Assembly: GCA_000332255.1 (NCBI GenBank)
Contig: KB235926.1
Coordinates: 841,416 to 905,415, forward strand
Length of the DNA: 64,000 bases
Direction of reading: 5' to 3'
From: a cyanobacterium PCC 7702
GTDB taxonomy: Bacteria; Cyanobacteriota; Cyanobacteriia; Cyanobacteriales; Nostocaceae
A model generated the notes under the pieces. That model ran no database searches. It saw only the letters and a program-made list of their open reading frames with translations, and was not told where the DNA came from. Made by a program: the position numbers and the translations under genes. The first letter of the stretch is position 1, and each line of letters opens with the position of its first letter. Positions 56,780-64,000 of the stretch are shown here, piece by piece.

Positions 56780-58288
56780 ATGGAAACCAGAACCTTCTTT
56801 GCAGGTTTATCGCAGCGTCAGTCCTCAAGACAACAGCGCCAATATCCCCCCAAAGCCCCAAAATTAGGACAAAAACCAATAAAAACATCTAGTCAGCAGC
56901 AGCTGGGCTTTCCGGGTAAAGCAATGCTAGTGCGCCCTGCAATTACTGCTGCAGCTAGAAAAAAACCAGAAACGATACTACCACCACCCACGAAACCTAC
57001 TTCTAAAGCTCAAAAGAAAATACTTCCTCCCCAACCTAACAACGTCAAAGTAACAACTGTAAGGGTTCGCAAGCGTTTATCCCGAAAAACACGGTTAAAA
57101 CCCATGGCAAGAACTATTTTATACGTATTGCGGTTATTAATTGTGGGAATTGGGATCGGGGCGATCGTCGGAACAGTATTGTCAGTCTTAGACCCTGCCA
57201 GTCGCATAACAACTACAGATTCATCATCAAACAACAATCAAAGACAACCGCAAACCCAGCCCCATTTGATTTCCACAACACCAACTTCTGGCTTATCCTT
57301 ATCCCAGGAAATTATCCCCCTCAAAACTGCGGTGCAAGATTTAGTAGCTAACAACCCAAACCTGACGCCAGGAGTTTTTATCGTAGATTTGGACAATGGT
57401 GGTTACGTGGACATAAACGCCTCCTCTAGTTTTCCCGCCGCCAGTACCATTAAAATTCCGATTCTAATTGCTTTTTTTCAAGATGTAGACAGCGGCAAAA
57501 TTCGTTTGGATGAACCATTGACCATGCAAAAGACAATGGTTGTGGGTGGTTCTGGAGATATGCAATTCAAACCAGTGGGAACCAAGTTCACAACGCTAGA
57601 AGTAGCAACGAAAATGATAACAATTAGCGACAATACAGCAACCAATATGCTGATAGCACGCATGGGTGGTATTGACGCTTTAAATCAGCGTTTCCGCAGC
57701 TGGGGTTTGACAACGACAACCATTCGCAACCAACTTCCTGATTTACAAGGTACTAATACCACCAGTCCCAAAGAATTAGGCAATTTGATGGCCATGGTCA
57801 ATCAAGGCAATTTAGTAAGCATGGCATCGCGCGATCGCATCCTTGATATCATGCGCAAAACAGTCAGAAACCACCTTTTGCCAACTGGTCTGGGAGAAGG
57901 CGCAACAATTGCCCACAAAACTGGCGACATTGGTACCATGCTTGCAGATGTAGGTTTAGTTGACCTTCCCACTAACAAACGCTACGTAGTTGCGGTTATG
58001 GTGAAACGCCCTAACAACGATCCTCGTGCAGAGAAACTAATAAGCTCTATTTCCGGTGCTGCTTACCGACAATTAAACCAAACTGCTTCCACATCACCTA
58101 CTACACCCAATAATCTACCTCCAGGCAATTCTCAATCTCCCTTTATCACTCCTTCTTTTGCACCAACGAGTACCCTACCTACAGGCGGTTACCAACCCCC
58201 AATGATGAATCCACCCCTACCCACCAACTCTCAGCCTCCACTATTTATCAATCCTCCCCAATACTATTATCCTCCTTATCAAAGGTAA
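56780..58288 (+). CDS. Membrane-anchored class A beta-lactamase-like serine hydrolase
   Basis: A 502-residue protein: a Gln/Pro/Lys-rich cytoplasmic region (1-110), one membrane helix (ILYVLRLLIVGIGIGAIVGT, about 112-135), a serine hydrolase domain (about 180-430) and a Pro-rich tail that ends PPQYYYPPYQR. Catalytic elements: SxxK in AASTIKIPI, SDN in ITISDNTATN, the omega-loop-like TTSPKELGNLM, and KTG in AHKTGDIGT. The fold is that of penicillin-recognising enzymes; peptidoglycan or beta-lactam substrates are both conceivable. It is divergent from no gene and 59 bases from psb28. Confidence 0.88.
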   Translation: METRTFFAGLSQRQSSRQQRQYPPKAPKLGQKPIKTSSQQQLGFPGKAMLVRPAITAAARKKPETILPPPTKPTSKAQKKILPPQPNNVKVTTVRVRKRLSRKTRLKPMARTILYVLRLLIVGIGIGAIVGTVLSVLDPASRITTTDSSSNNNQRQPQTQPHLISTTPTSGLSLSQEIIPLKTAVQDLVANNPNLTPGVFIVDLDNGGYVDINASSSFPAASTIKIPILIAFFQDVDSGKIRLDEPLTMQKTMVVGGSGDMQFKPVGTKFTTLEVATKMITISDNTATNMLIARMGGIDALNQRFRSWGLTTTTIRNQLPDLQGTNTTSPKELGNLMAMVNQGNLVSMASRDRILDIMRKTVRNHLLPTGLGEGATIAHKTGDIGTMLADVGLVDLPTNKRYVVAVMVKRPNNDPRAEKLISSISGAAYRQLNQTASTSPTTPNNLPPGNSQSPFITPSFAPTSTLPTGGYQPPMMNPPLPTNSQPPLFINPPQYYYPPYQR

Positions 58289-58347
58289 TTTTTACTTTTT
58301 ACTAATAGCTGTTTTCAAATTTGGAAATTTATAATTTTTCTTAGCCA

Positions 58348-58719
58348 ATGACATCCACTACACCCTCGATCCAATTTTTTGCTGGTATTGATGAAGAATT
58401 GAGCAATGTCAGTCTGCGACGTAACAGAACTGGAAAGCGCATCGTATTAATGATTTTTGAGCAATTAAAAGCTATCGAAGGATTAAATAGCTTCACAAAA
58501 CAATCCTTAAATTACATGCGCTTAACTGATGAAGAAGGCGAAATTAATATTACTCCCTCTTCTGTACAATTCGTGTTCGGGGGTGCAGAAGGTGACGAAT
58601 TACAGCGTGTCGAATGTAAATTTGAAATCGAACAGGATGAATGTTGGAACAGGTTTATGCGATTTATGCATCGTTACGCACAAGCAAATGGTATGGCGTA
58701 TGGAGAATCGCAACAATAA
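58348..58719 (+). CDS. psb28: Photosystem II assembly factor Psb28 homologue
   Basis: A 123-residue thylakoid-surface protein that binds PSII assembly intermediates near cytochrome b559 and CP47. It has IQFFAGIDEELSNVSLRRNR, YMRLTDEEGEINITPSSVQF and CWNRFMRFMHRYAQANGMAY, the last being the family signature. Sequence divergence from the main form (weak SRTG motif, acidic DEEGEIN loop) suggests it may be the second paralogue, Psb28-2. Confidence 0.85.
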   Translation: MTSTTPSIQFFAGIDEELSNVSLRRNRTGKRIVLMIFEQLKAIEGLNSFTKQSLNYMRLTDEEGEINITPSSVQFVFGGAEGDELQRVECKFEIEQDECWNRFMRFMHRYAQANGMAYGESQQ

Positions 58720-58805
58720 AATAAAACAGGTTTGGCAAAGGAATCAGCATCGCTTCACCCGATACGTAAAATTGGCCAAGCTACTGAGTATAGCAAAGAA
58801 CGTTA

Positions 58806-59921
58806 TTAACTGCGCTTATACATCATCCCTGGCAGTTGGGAAACCAAACCCATCAATTCTAACTGCAACAAAGTGCTAGAAACTTCAGCTGCGCTCATAC
58901 CCGTTTGTTGGACAATCACATCCAAGGACAAAAACTCTGACCCAATTAGATCCATTACCTTTTGCTGCTGTGGTGACAGCTCGGGTAACATCAATTGCTG
59001 CGCTTGGTGCAACGTTTGGCCGCAATCTATCTGTGGTATTGCTCCTAACGTTTTGAGCAGTTCGTCCAACTCCTTGAGAATGGGAGCAGCGCCTTGGCTA
59101 AGTAACTTTAAACACCCTTGTGAAGGATAATCGTCTAATCTTCCCGGTAGTACATAAACATCTCTACCAAATTCGTTGGCATAGTTAGCTGTGATCAAAG
59201 CACCAGATTTGATCGGCGCTTCCATCACTAGTACAGCACGACACAAGCCAGCAATAATTCGGTTGCGACGGGGAAAATGACTGCGATCGGGGGGTGTTTT
59301 GTCAGGATACTCGCTCAAAACTAAACCAGCAGCTAAAATCTGCTTGTACAATTCCCGATTCTGGGCTGGATAGACAACATCCACACCTGTACCTAAAACT
59401 GCTATGGTACGTCCTCCAGCTTTGATGACAGCAGCGTGAGTTTCACTGTCAATTCCCTCCGCTAAACCAGAAACGACTGTAAAGCCATTTTTGGCTAGGG
59501 TTGTACCGATCTGGCGAGTCCAGCGGACACCATAGTCAGAAGGTTGTCGCGTACCAACAATTGCAACCAGGGGTATTTGTCCGAGATTCTCTGGCATTTT
59601 CACAGTTCCCCGATAGTACAAAACAGCTGGAGGACTAGAAATTTCTAGTAGTAGGCGGGGATATTCTGGATCTGCTGGTGTCCAAAAATTGGGATTTTGT
59701 TGTTGGTGTTGGACTAGTAGTTGTTCGGGATGAAGCTGCGATCGCTGTTTCAGCACTTTCGCCAATGTCTGCAAACCAAAACCCTCTACAGTTTCTAACT
59801 CTGCACCAGAAGCTTCCCAAGCAGCTTGTAGCGTACCAAAATGCTGTTGTAATCGTTGCAGCAATACCGGACCAATTCCAGATATCTGCGACCAAGCTAG
59901 CCAATATGCACGTTCTACCAA
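58806..59921 (-). CDS. dprA: DNA-processing protein DprA
   Basis: DprA loads RecA on incoming single-stranded DNA in natural transformation. The Rossmann-like domain shows VAIVGTRQPSDYGVRWTRQI, VSGLAEGIDSETHAAVIKAG, IAVLGTGVDVVYPAQNRELY, SEYPDKTPPDRSHFPRRNRI and NEFGRDVYVLPGRLDDYPSQG. An N-terminal helix-hairpin-helix-like region (QISGIGPVLLQRLQQHFG) and C-terminal winged helix (MSAAEVSSTLLQLELMGLV) complete the usual 371 residues. Isolated on the minus strand. Confidence 0.95.
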   Translation of the reverse strand: MVERAYWLAWSQISGIGPVLLQRLQQHFGTLQAAWEASGAELETVEGFGLQTLAKVLKQRSQLHPEQLLVQHQQQNPNFWTPADPEYPRLLLEISSPPAVLYYRGTVKMPENLGQIPLVAIVGTRQPSDYGVRWTRQIGTTLAKNGFTVVSGLAEGIDSETHAAVIKAGGRTIAVLGTGVDVVYPAQNRELYKQILAAGLVLSEYPDKTPPDRSHFPRRNRIIAGLCRAVLVMEAPIKSGALITANYANEFGRDVYVLPGRLDDYPSQGCLKLLSQGAAPILKELDELLKTLGAIPQIDCGQTLHQAQQLMLPELSPQQQKVMDLIGSEFLSLDVIVQQTGMSAAEVSSTLLQLELMGLVSQLPGMMYKRS

Positions 59922-60085
59922 TTCCCCATCCTCATTGCTTCTGGGTTAATTATTCCCAAATCAAGCACGCTTGTTGAATTCGGGGACAATATGCCAGGAC
60001 AAATTGTTTCCTTCAGATGCAAGCTTTTTTACGAGCGCGCTGAATTTTTCTTGCCACCTAATAGTAAAATAAATACTCACATGCA

Positions 60086-60742
60086 TCAAATTTTGGCGGA
60101 ACGTTTTTCTTTGAGATATTGAAATACAGACTTATCCCCAATATCTGGAGGAATGGCTTGCACTGCTTTGCGTACAGCAAAAACAAGGAATAAAATTGCC
60201 CACGTCCCTAATAGAATTTTTTCCCACTCTATCGGCAAAATTCCTACTAAGTGTCCCAGTAATAGTAACGGTACAATAGGAGTCAGGATCTTAGTTTCTA
60301 AACGATGGAAGCAAAAAGCTTCTTTGAAGTAAATACCCGTCAAAGCCGCAAAGGTAAAACCAACCCCAAGCAAAGTCAAGGGGTGGGTGTAAACAGTAAC
60401 AACTAATGGTTCGCTGCTAGATAAGGCTACTATAATCGAGAAAATGCTACCAATAGCCCAAAATGCTTGCAAAATTCGGTGCAGTTCTACCATGTAAATA
60501 TGGATTGTCCATAAACTAACACCAAGGGCAAGGCTGAAGCAAGCATACAAAAAAGTGAGTAAATAGAAAGTATTGGAGCTAGGGTTTGATAAGACTAAAG
60601 CACTGCCTGTGGCAAAGCAAATAGCAGCTACCATTAAGCCACTACGGTAGATAATCACACCAAGACGATCGCCAGAGGTAATAGTAAATTCTCCAAACTG
60701 ACCTTGGTAAACTTCTGGTACGGGTAGTTTTTGTGTCGTCAT
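60086..60742 (-). CDS. DUF2301 membrane protein
   Basis: A 218-residue protein with seven hydrophobic helices and the conserved YQGQFGEFTITSGDRLGVIIY beginning, IHIYMVELHRILQAFW centre and ALTGIYFKEAFCFHRLETKI loop. This is the DUF2301 family of cyanobacteria and plastids, of unknown function. I use the ATG at 60742 (MTTQKLPV); an ATG two codons upstream at 60748 is possible. Confidence 0.85.
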   Translation of the reverse strand: MTTQKLPVPEVYQGQFGEFTITSGDRLGVIIYRSGLMVAAICFATGSALVLSNPSSNTFYLLTFLYACFSLALGVSLWTIHIYMVELHRILQAFWAIGSIFSIIVALSSSEPLVVTVYTHPLTLLGVGFTFAALTGIYFKEAFCFHRLETKILTPIVPLLLLGHLVGILPIEWEKILLGTWAILFLVFAVRKAVQAIPPDIGDKSVFQYLKEKRSAKI

Positions 60743-61108
60743 ATACAAAATTCCACAAACCGTTTAGACTTAGCTGGCAAATTTTGCTAGTCAAATTGAA
60801 GACTTATGACAAGTTCTAAAAAGCAGACGAACACAGTTTTTGAACCTGCAGCCATCTGCTTTCTACATTAGATGATTTTAATCAAGCTAATGTTGAATAC
60901 CCAAAAAGTAATTGAAAAAGTTATGGGAGCAGCATTGACTATGAGCAAGGCTCCAAAGGCTTTTAGAAGGCAAAAAGCCCCGTGAATATCTAGGTCAGCG
61001 ATTTTTTCACACGGGTGTTAACAGCTAAAGCCCATACTACAAGCTTTTTATTTTCTGGGGTAAACTCCAGACTGCGAACTTCTTGTGCTGTCTTTAGCTT
61101 TGGGGTTT
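60743..61108. other. Intergenic region before DUF2301 and after the TPR gene
   Basis: About 365 bases with no supported gene. CCCGTG (60979-60984) and CACGGG (61010-61015) could close a 25-base loop that contains a T-run; it might end transcription of the TPR gene. Confidence 0.35.
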
Positions 61109-62380
61109 TTATTTACCGCGATCGCTTTCTAAATCGTCAATTACTTTTTCCATGTACCATTCTTCAGACATACCGGGATAATATTTCTTTGCTTGCTCAA
61201 GCAATCGTTGAGCAATTTCCCAGTATCCTCCTACCAATCTTAACAGGCGTTGATGTAGTATATCATACCGTGATGGTGAGTTGTTCCAACCACGAGACTG
61301 GATTTTTTTAAGGTTATAGAGAACTTGTTGGTAATTTTCCCAATCTTCTTTTTCACAAAAGATACTCGCTGCGCGCTGATAATCGGCAATGGCGTTTTGC
61401 ATTTGTTCGAGGTAAGAGTAAGCAATAGCGCGATAGTAGTAAGCTTGGGCATCATCGGGATTAATTTGCAAAGCGTGGGTATAATCAGCAATAGCTGCAA
61501 GATGATTACCCATTGCTCGATAAGTATTTCCTCTGGCGATGTAAAGCAGTGCATCTTGGGGTTGGATTTGCAATGCTTGGTTAAAATCAGCGATCGCTCC
61601 TTGGTGATCTCCTAAATGAAAGCGGGCTTTACCTCGATTGCGATAAACAATCGGATCTTGGAAATTCAATCGCAGCGCTTGGTTAAAGTCAGCGATCGCC
61701 TGTCGATAATTTTCTTGTTTGCAGTAAATTACTCCCCTCAAGCAATAGGCTTGAGCATCGTGGGGGTCAACTTGCAAAGCCCAGTTTAAATCCTCCAATG
61801 CTTGACGGATGTCTCCTTTTTCTGCCTTTGCCAACAACTGAGTAAAATATTCTTGCGGTGAAGGAATAACTGGTGCTTGAGAGTTTACCTGTTGTACCAC
61901 AATAGATTTTTCTTTTGGTTGTAGTTCCTTAATTTTTTCCAGACAAAGGCGGCAGTTCTCTTTATCTTTTTGTTGTAAATATAACTGTGCAGCTTTTTTA
62001 AAGTTAGCGATCGCATCTTGAATATACCCCTGTTTGCGATGTATGATTCCCCGTAAATTATAAGCGGAAGCATAATTACAGTCGAAACGAATAGCTTGCT
62101 CGACATCCGCAAGGGCTCCCGGCAGATTCTTCAATGCAACTCGTGCCAAAGCACGACAATAATAAGCCCGCGTGCTTTCGGGATTGAGCTGTAAAGCTTC
62201 AGTGTAATCAGAAATAGCATTGAGAATATCTCCCGAGTCATAGCGTGCCAAACCTCTTCGCAAGTAAGCTTCTGCAAAATAAGGATCTTGCTCGATAGCG
62301 CGAGTGAATTCCTCAATTGCTCCAGCGTAATCTTTTTGTTTAGCTTTTTCTAAACCTCGATGGTAGAAATTATTATTCAT
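61109..62380 (-). CDS. Tetratricopeptide repeat protein
   Basis: 423 residues made almost wholly of 34-residue TPR units of the W-x2-L-G-x2-Y type. Four repeats fill residues 1-140 (YAGAIEEFTRAIEQDPYFAE, ALARVALKNLPGALADVEQA and others), a linker with QPKEKSIVVQQVNSQ follows, then five or six more (PHDAQAYCLRGVIYCKQENY). The end is a non-repeat helical part (LLRLVGGYWEIAQRLLEQAK). No signal peptide. TPRs mediate protein contacts; the partner is unknown. Confidence 0.88.
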   Translation of the reverse strand: MNNNFYHRGLEKAKQKDYAGAIEEFTRAIEQDPYFAEAYLRRGLARYDSGDILNAISDYTEALQLNPESTRAYYCRALARVALKNLPGALADVEQAIRFDCNYASAYNLRGIIHRKQGYIQDAIANFKKAAQLYLQQKDKENCRLCLEKIKELQPKEKSIVVQQVNSQAPVIPSPQEYFTQLLAKAEKGDIRQALEDLNWALQVDPHDAQAYCLRGVIYCKQENYRQAIADFNQALRLNFQDPIVYRNRGKARFHLGDHQGAIADFNQALQIQPQDALLYIARGNTYRAMGNHLAAIADYTHALQINPDDAQAYYYRAIAYSYLEQMQNAIADYQRAASIFCEKEDWENYQQVLYNLKKIQSRGWNNSPSRYDILHQRLLRLVGGYWEIAQRLLEQAKKYYPGMSEEWYMEKVIDDLESDRGK

Positions 62381-62589
62381 AAGTTTTTGCTAAACTTAGC
62401 TAGTTAGTATTTCAAATACATCATGTTTTAGTCATTGCTGTTGGGCAAACATCAAGCCTGCTTTTTATTTTCAACAAAACATTATTTATCTTGACATGGA
62501 ACTACCTATCCTCAAACTTGGTCAGCTGACCTTGATTGCGTTAAAATAATCGATCGCTGTGATTAATTAAATTTTGCCCGGAAATCCCC

Positions 62590-62594
62590 GGAGG
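62590..62594 (+). promoter_or_regulatory. Ribosome site deciding a TTG start for ycf65
   Basis: GGAGG is five bases before TTG 62600. The alternative GTG at 62594 overlaps this site, which excludes it as an initiation codon in practice. Confidence 0.65.
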
Positions 62595-62599
62595 TGCCA

Positions 62600-62899
62600 T
62601 TGTCCAAGTTTATTTTGAAAATTTTGTGGTTAGAAGATAACGTCGCTTTGGCGGTCGATCAGGTAGTAGGCAAAGGAACTAGTCCTTTGACTAAGTACTT
62701 TTTCTGGCCTAGAAATGATGCCTGGGAAGAATTAAAAAAAGAATTAGAGTCAAAACACTGGATCAGTGAAGCAGACAGAGTAGAGATACTCAATAAAGCT
62801 ACCGAAGTTATTAACTACTGGCAAGAGGAAGGTAGAAATCGTCCCATGTCTGAAGCTCAACAAAAGTTTCCTGATGTCGCTTTTACAGGTAGCGCCTAG
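62600..62899 (+). CDS. 30S ribosomal protein PSRP-3 / Ycf65
   Basis: A 99-residue small-subunit protein found in cyanobacteria and plastids. [60 protein letters not shown] and EVINYWQEE are signature stretches of the family. The TTG start at 62600 is favoured by GGAGG at 62590-62594. The role in translation is structural or regulatory and not fully known. It is divergent from the TPR gene. Confidence 0.92.
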   Translation: MSKFILKILWLEDNVALAVDQVVGKGTSPLTKYFFWPRNDAWEELKKELESKHWISEADRVEILNKATEVINYWQEEGRNRPMSEAQQKFPDVAFTGSA

Positions 62900-62923
62900 G
62901 CTAATTATTGCCAGGTAGACCAG

Positions 62924-64000
62924 CTAGCTGTTGTGTTTCCAAAGCTTAATTGTTTTGTCCCTGCTGCCACTAGCAATCAGTTGTGCACCAGGGCTAACCG
63001 CAACGGCAGAGACGGAATCCACGTGACCTGTGAGAGTAGCAATTTCTTCTCCAGTGCTGACTCTCCACACTTTGATCGTGTTATCTCTACTTGCACTGAG
63101 CAGTGCTTCGCCACTGACATCAAAAGTTACCGCCAGCACTGACCAAGAATGACCTCGTAGCGTGCGAATTAACTGACCGGTGTTCACATCCCACAATTTG
63201 ATAGTGTTATCATCGCTACCAGTCGCCAAAATTTTACCATCGGGACTGAAGGCTACCGTAAGAACTGCCCATGTATGTTGAAAAAAACAAATATTTGGGC
63301 AGTTTTTAAGTTTATCATTATTACGAGCAGGCAAGGAATGAGAAATCTCTGCCACCAGGGAAGAAAGATCCCACACTCGCACGGTTCGATCGTAGCTAGC
63401 GCTGGCAAGAATGCACCAACACCCGTTATCCCCGACATTAGGACTAAAAGCCACTGTACTCACCTGTAATTGATGTCCGAGCAGCGTACAAATTTCCTCA
63501 CCCGTTTTAACATTCCAGAGTTTGACTGTTTTATCCCAACTACCACTAGCTAATAAGAACAAATTGCGGTTTTTTCCTAGATAAGGACTGAAAGCTAATG
63601 ATTTGACGCTATTAATGTGTCCGGTGAGAGTATGTGTTTGCTCCCACGTGTTTGCGTTCCATAATTTAATTGTTTTATCATCGCTAGCTGTTGCTAAGAT
63701 TTTTCCATCAGGACTAAAAGCAACCGAATTCACGGCTCGGTCGTGTTTGGCTAAGGTATAGATTAATTTTCTGGTATTTAAATTCCACAATTTCACAGTT
63801 TTGTCGTCATGAGCGCTGGCTAATATCTCCACAGGCTGTTGTTGGTTGTCACCGTCACAGATAGCACTAACAGCTATAGAATTGACACTGCTAGAGAGAC
63901 CGGGGTACGTAGCTAGGGTATACAAACATTGCCCGTTTGGAATTCGGGGTAGAGGATTGGGAATGTGGGATGAAATTCCCATTGCTTGCATAACTTGGTC
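62924..64000 (-). CDS. WD40 repeat protein (5' end possibly outside window)
   Basis: Seven WD40 blades are visible, enough for a closed propeller: [84 protein letters not shown] and [14 protein letters not shown]. Two blades carry inserts ([15 protein letters not shown], and [14 protein letters not shown] before blade five). An ATG at 63991 is possible, but the frame continues upstream to the window edge (GACCAAGTT), so an N-terminal domain such as a kinase, common in cyanobacteria, may lie outside. Interaction partner unknown. Confidence 0.85.
   Translation of the reverse strand, partial: DQVMQAMGISSHIPNPLPRIPNGQCLYTLATYPGLSSSVNSIAVSAICDGDNQQQPVEILASAHDDKTVKLWNLNTRKLIYTLAKHDRAVNSVAFSPDGKILATASDDKTIKLWNANTWEQTHTLTGHINSVKSLAFSPYLGKNRNLFLLASGSWDKTVKLWNVKTGEEICTLLGHQLQVSTVAFSPNVGDNGCWCILASASYDRTVRVWDLSSLVAEISHSLPARNNDKLKNCPNICFFQHTWAVLTVAFSPDGKILATGSDDNTIKLWDVNTGQLIRTLRGHSWSVLAVTFDVSGEALLSASRDNTIKVWRVSTGEEIATLTGHVDSVSAVAVSPGAQLIASGSRDKTIKLWKHNS

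Overview
The window comes from a cyanobacterial chromosome. The octamer GCGATCGC (HIP1) and one-mismatch variants recur throughout. Photosynthesis and plastid-lineage genes are present: a Psb28 homologue, the Ycf65/PSRP-3 ribosomal protein, a Ycf33-like DUF751 protein, glutamate-1-semialdehyde aminomutase, a phytochrome remnant and the phylloquinone branch. So are many small families typical of cyanobacteria (DUF3143, DUF4327, DUF2811, DUF2301, CPP1-like). A tract of tandem heptanucleotide repeats at 4071-4126 suggests a filamentous, possibly heterocyst-forming lineage, but the genus cannot be fixed from sequence alone. No CRISPR array, transposase, prophage or rRNA gene is visible. One tRNA is present (Val, anticodon TAC).

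Layout. 1-2.3 kb: the 5' part of a surface protein of exosortase-dependent type (minus strand), then a J-domain membrane protein and a DUF3143 protein. 2.4-5.6 kb (minus): lysA, cdaA, uppS, which link diaminopimelate, c-di-AMP and undecaprenyl phosphate. 5.8-9.3 kb: rimI, then clpC with a perfect inverted repeat over its promoter. 9.5-13.2 kb: a small Lmo0937-type membrane protein, a complete ECF-type transporter (S, T and double-ATPase A subunits) and lepB. 13.5-18.4 kb: guaA, a decayed phytochrome gene, an orphan response regulator and a CDF metal transporter. 18.6-26.7 kb: DUF4327, rbfA, DUF751, a Dam-type methylase, a YciO-type Sua5 protein, larC, a coiled-coil membrane protein, a DUF815 ATPase and a TMEM14 protein.

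26.7-35.6 kb is the most unusual region. An 864-base gene-free stretch is followed by a phosphotransferase (APH/kinase fold) and a HopA1-family protein. This pair resembles the split kinase/lyase dehydratases of thioamitide and class V lanthipeptide pathways. They lead co-directionally into the DHNA-CoA thioesterase gene of phylloquinone synthesis. menE, menC and menA (minus) and menF (divergent) follow. 35.6-45.3 kb carries proA, mazG, a DUF2227 protein, tRNA-Val, a HAD hydrolase, a CPP1-like protein, an OmpR-type regulator, DUF2811, a helically phased cluster of DnaA-box-like sites, hisIE and hemL. 45.6-64 kb carries a Cys-motif Ser/Thr kinase with pentapeptide repeats, an FHA protein, recA, a frameshifted xseA with intact xseB, sucrose-phosphate phosphatase, ruvA, a bioF-like gene, a BON lipoprotein, a broken general-stress-protein gene containing seven AGCT repeats, an RNA 2'-O-methyltransferase, a beta-lactamase-like serine hydrolase, psb28, dprA, DUF2301, a TPR protein, ycf65 and a seven-bladed WD40 protein that may run off the right edge.

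Most genes are ordinary housekeeping. The parts to look at again are the APH/HopA1 pair beside the phylloquinone genes, the three broken genes (phytochrome, xseA, general stress protein), the clpC palindrome and the DnaA-box cluster. All calls were made by reading the sequence; no database search was run.
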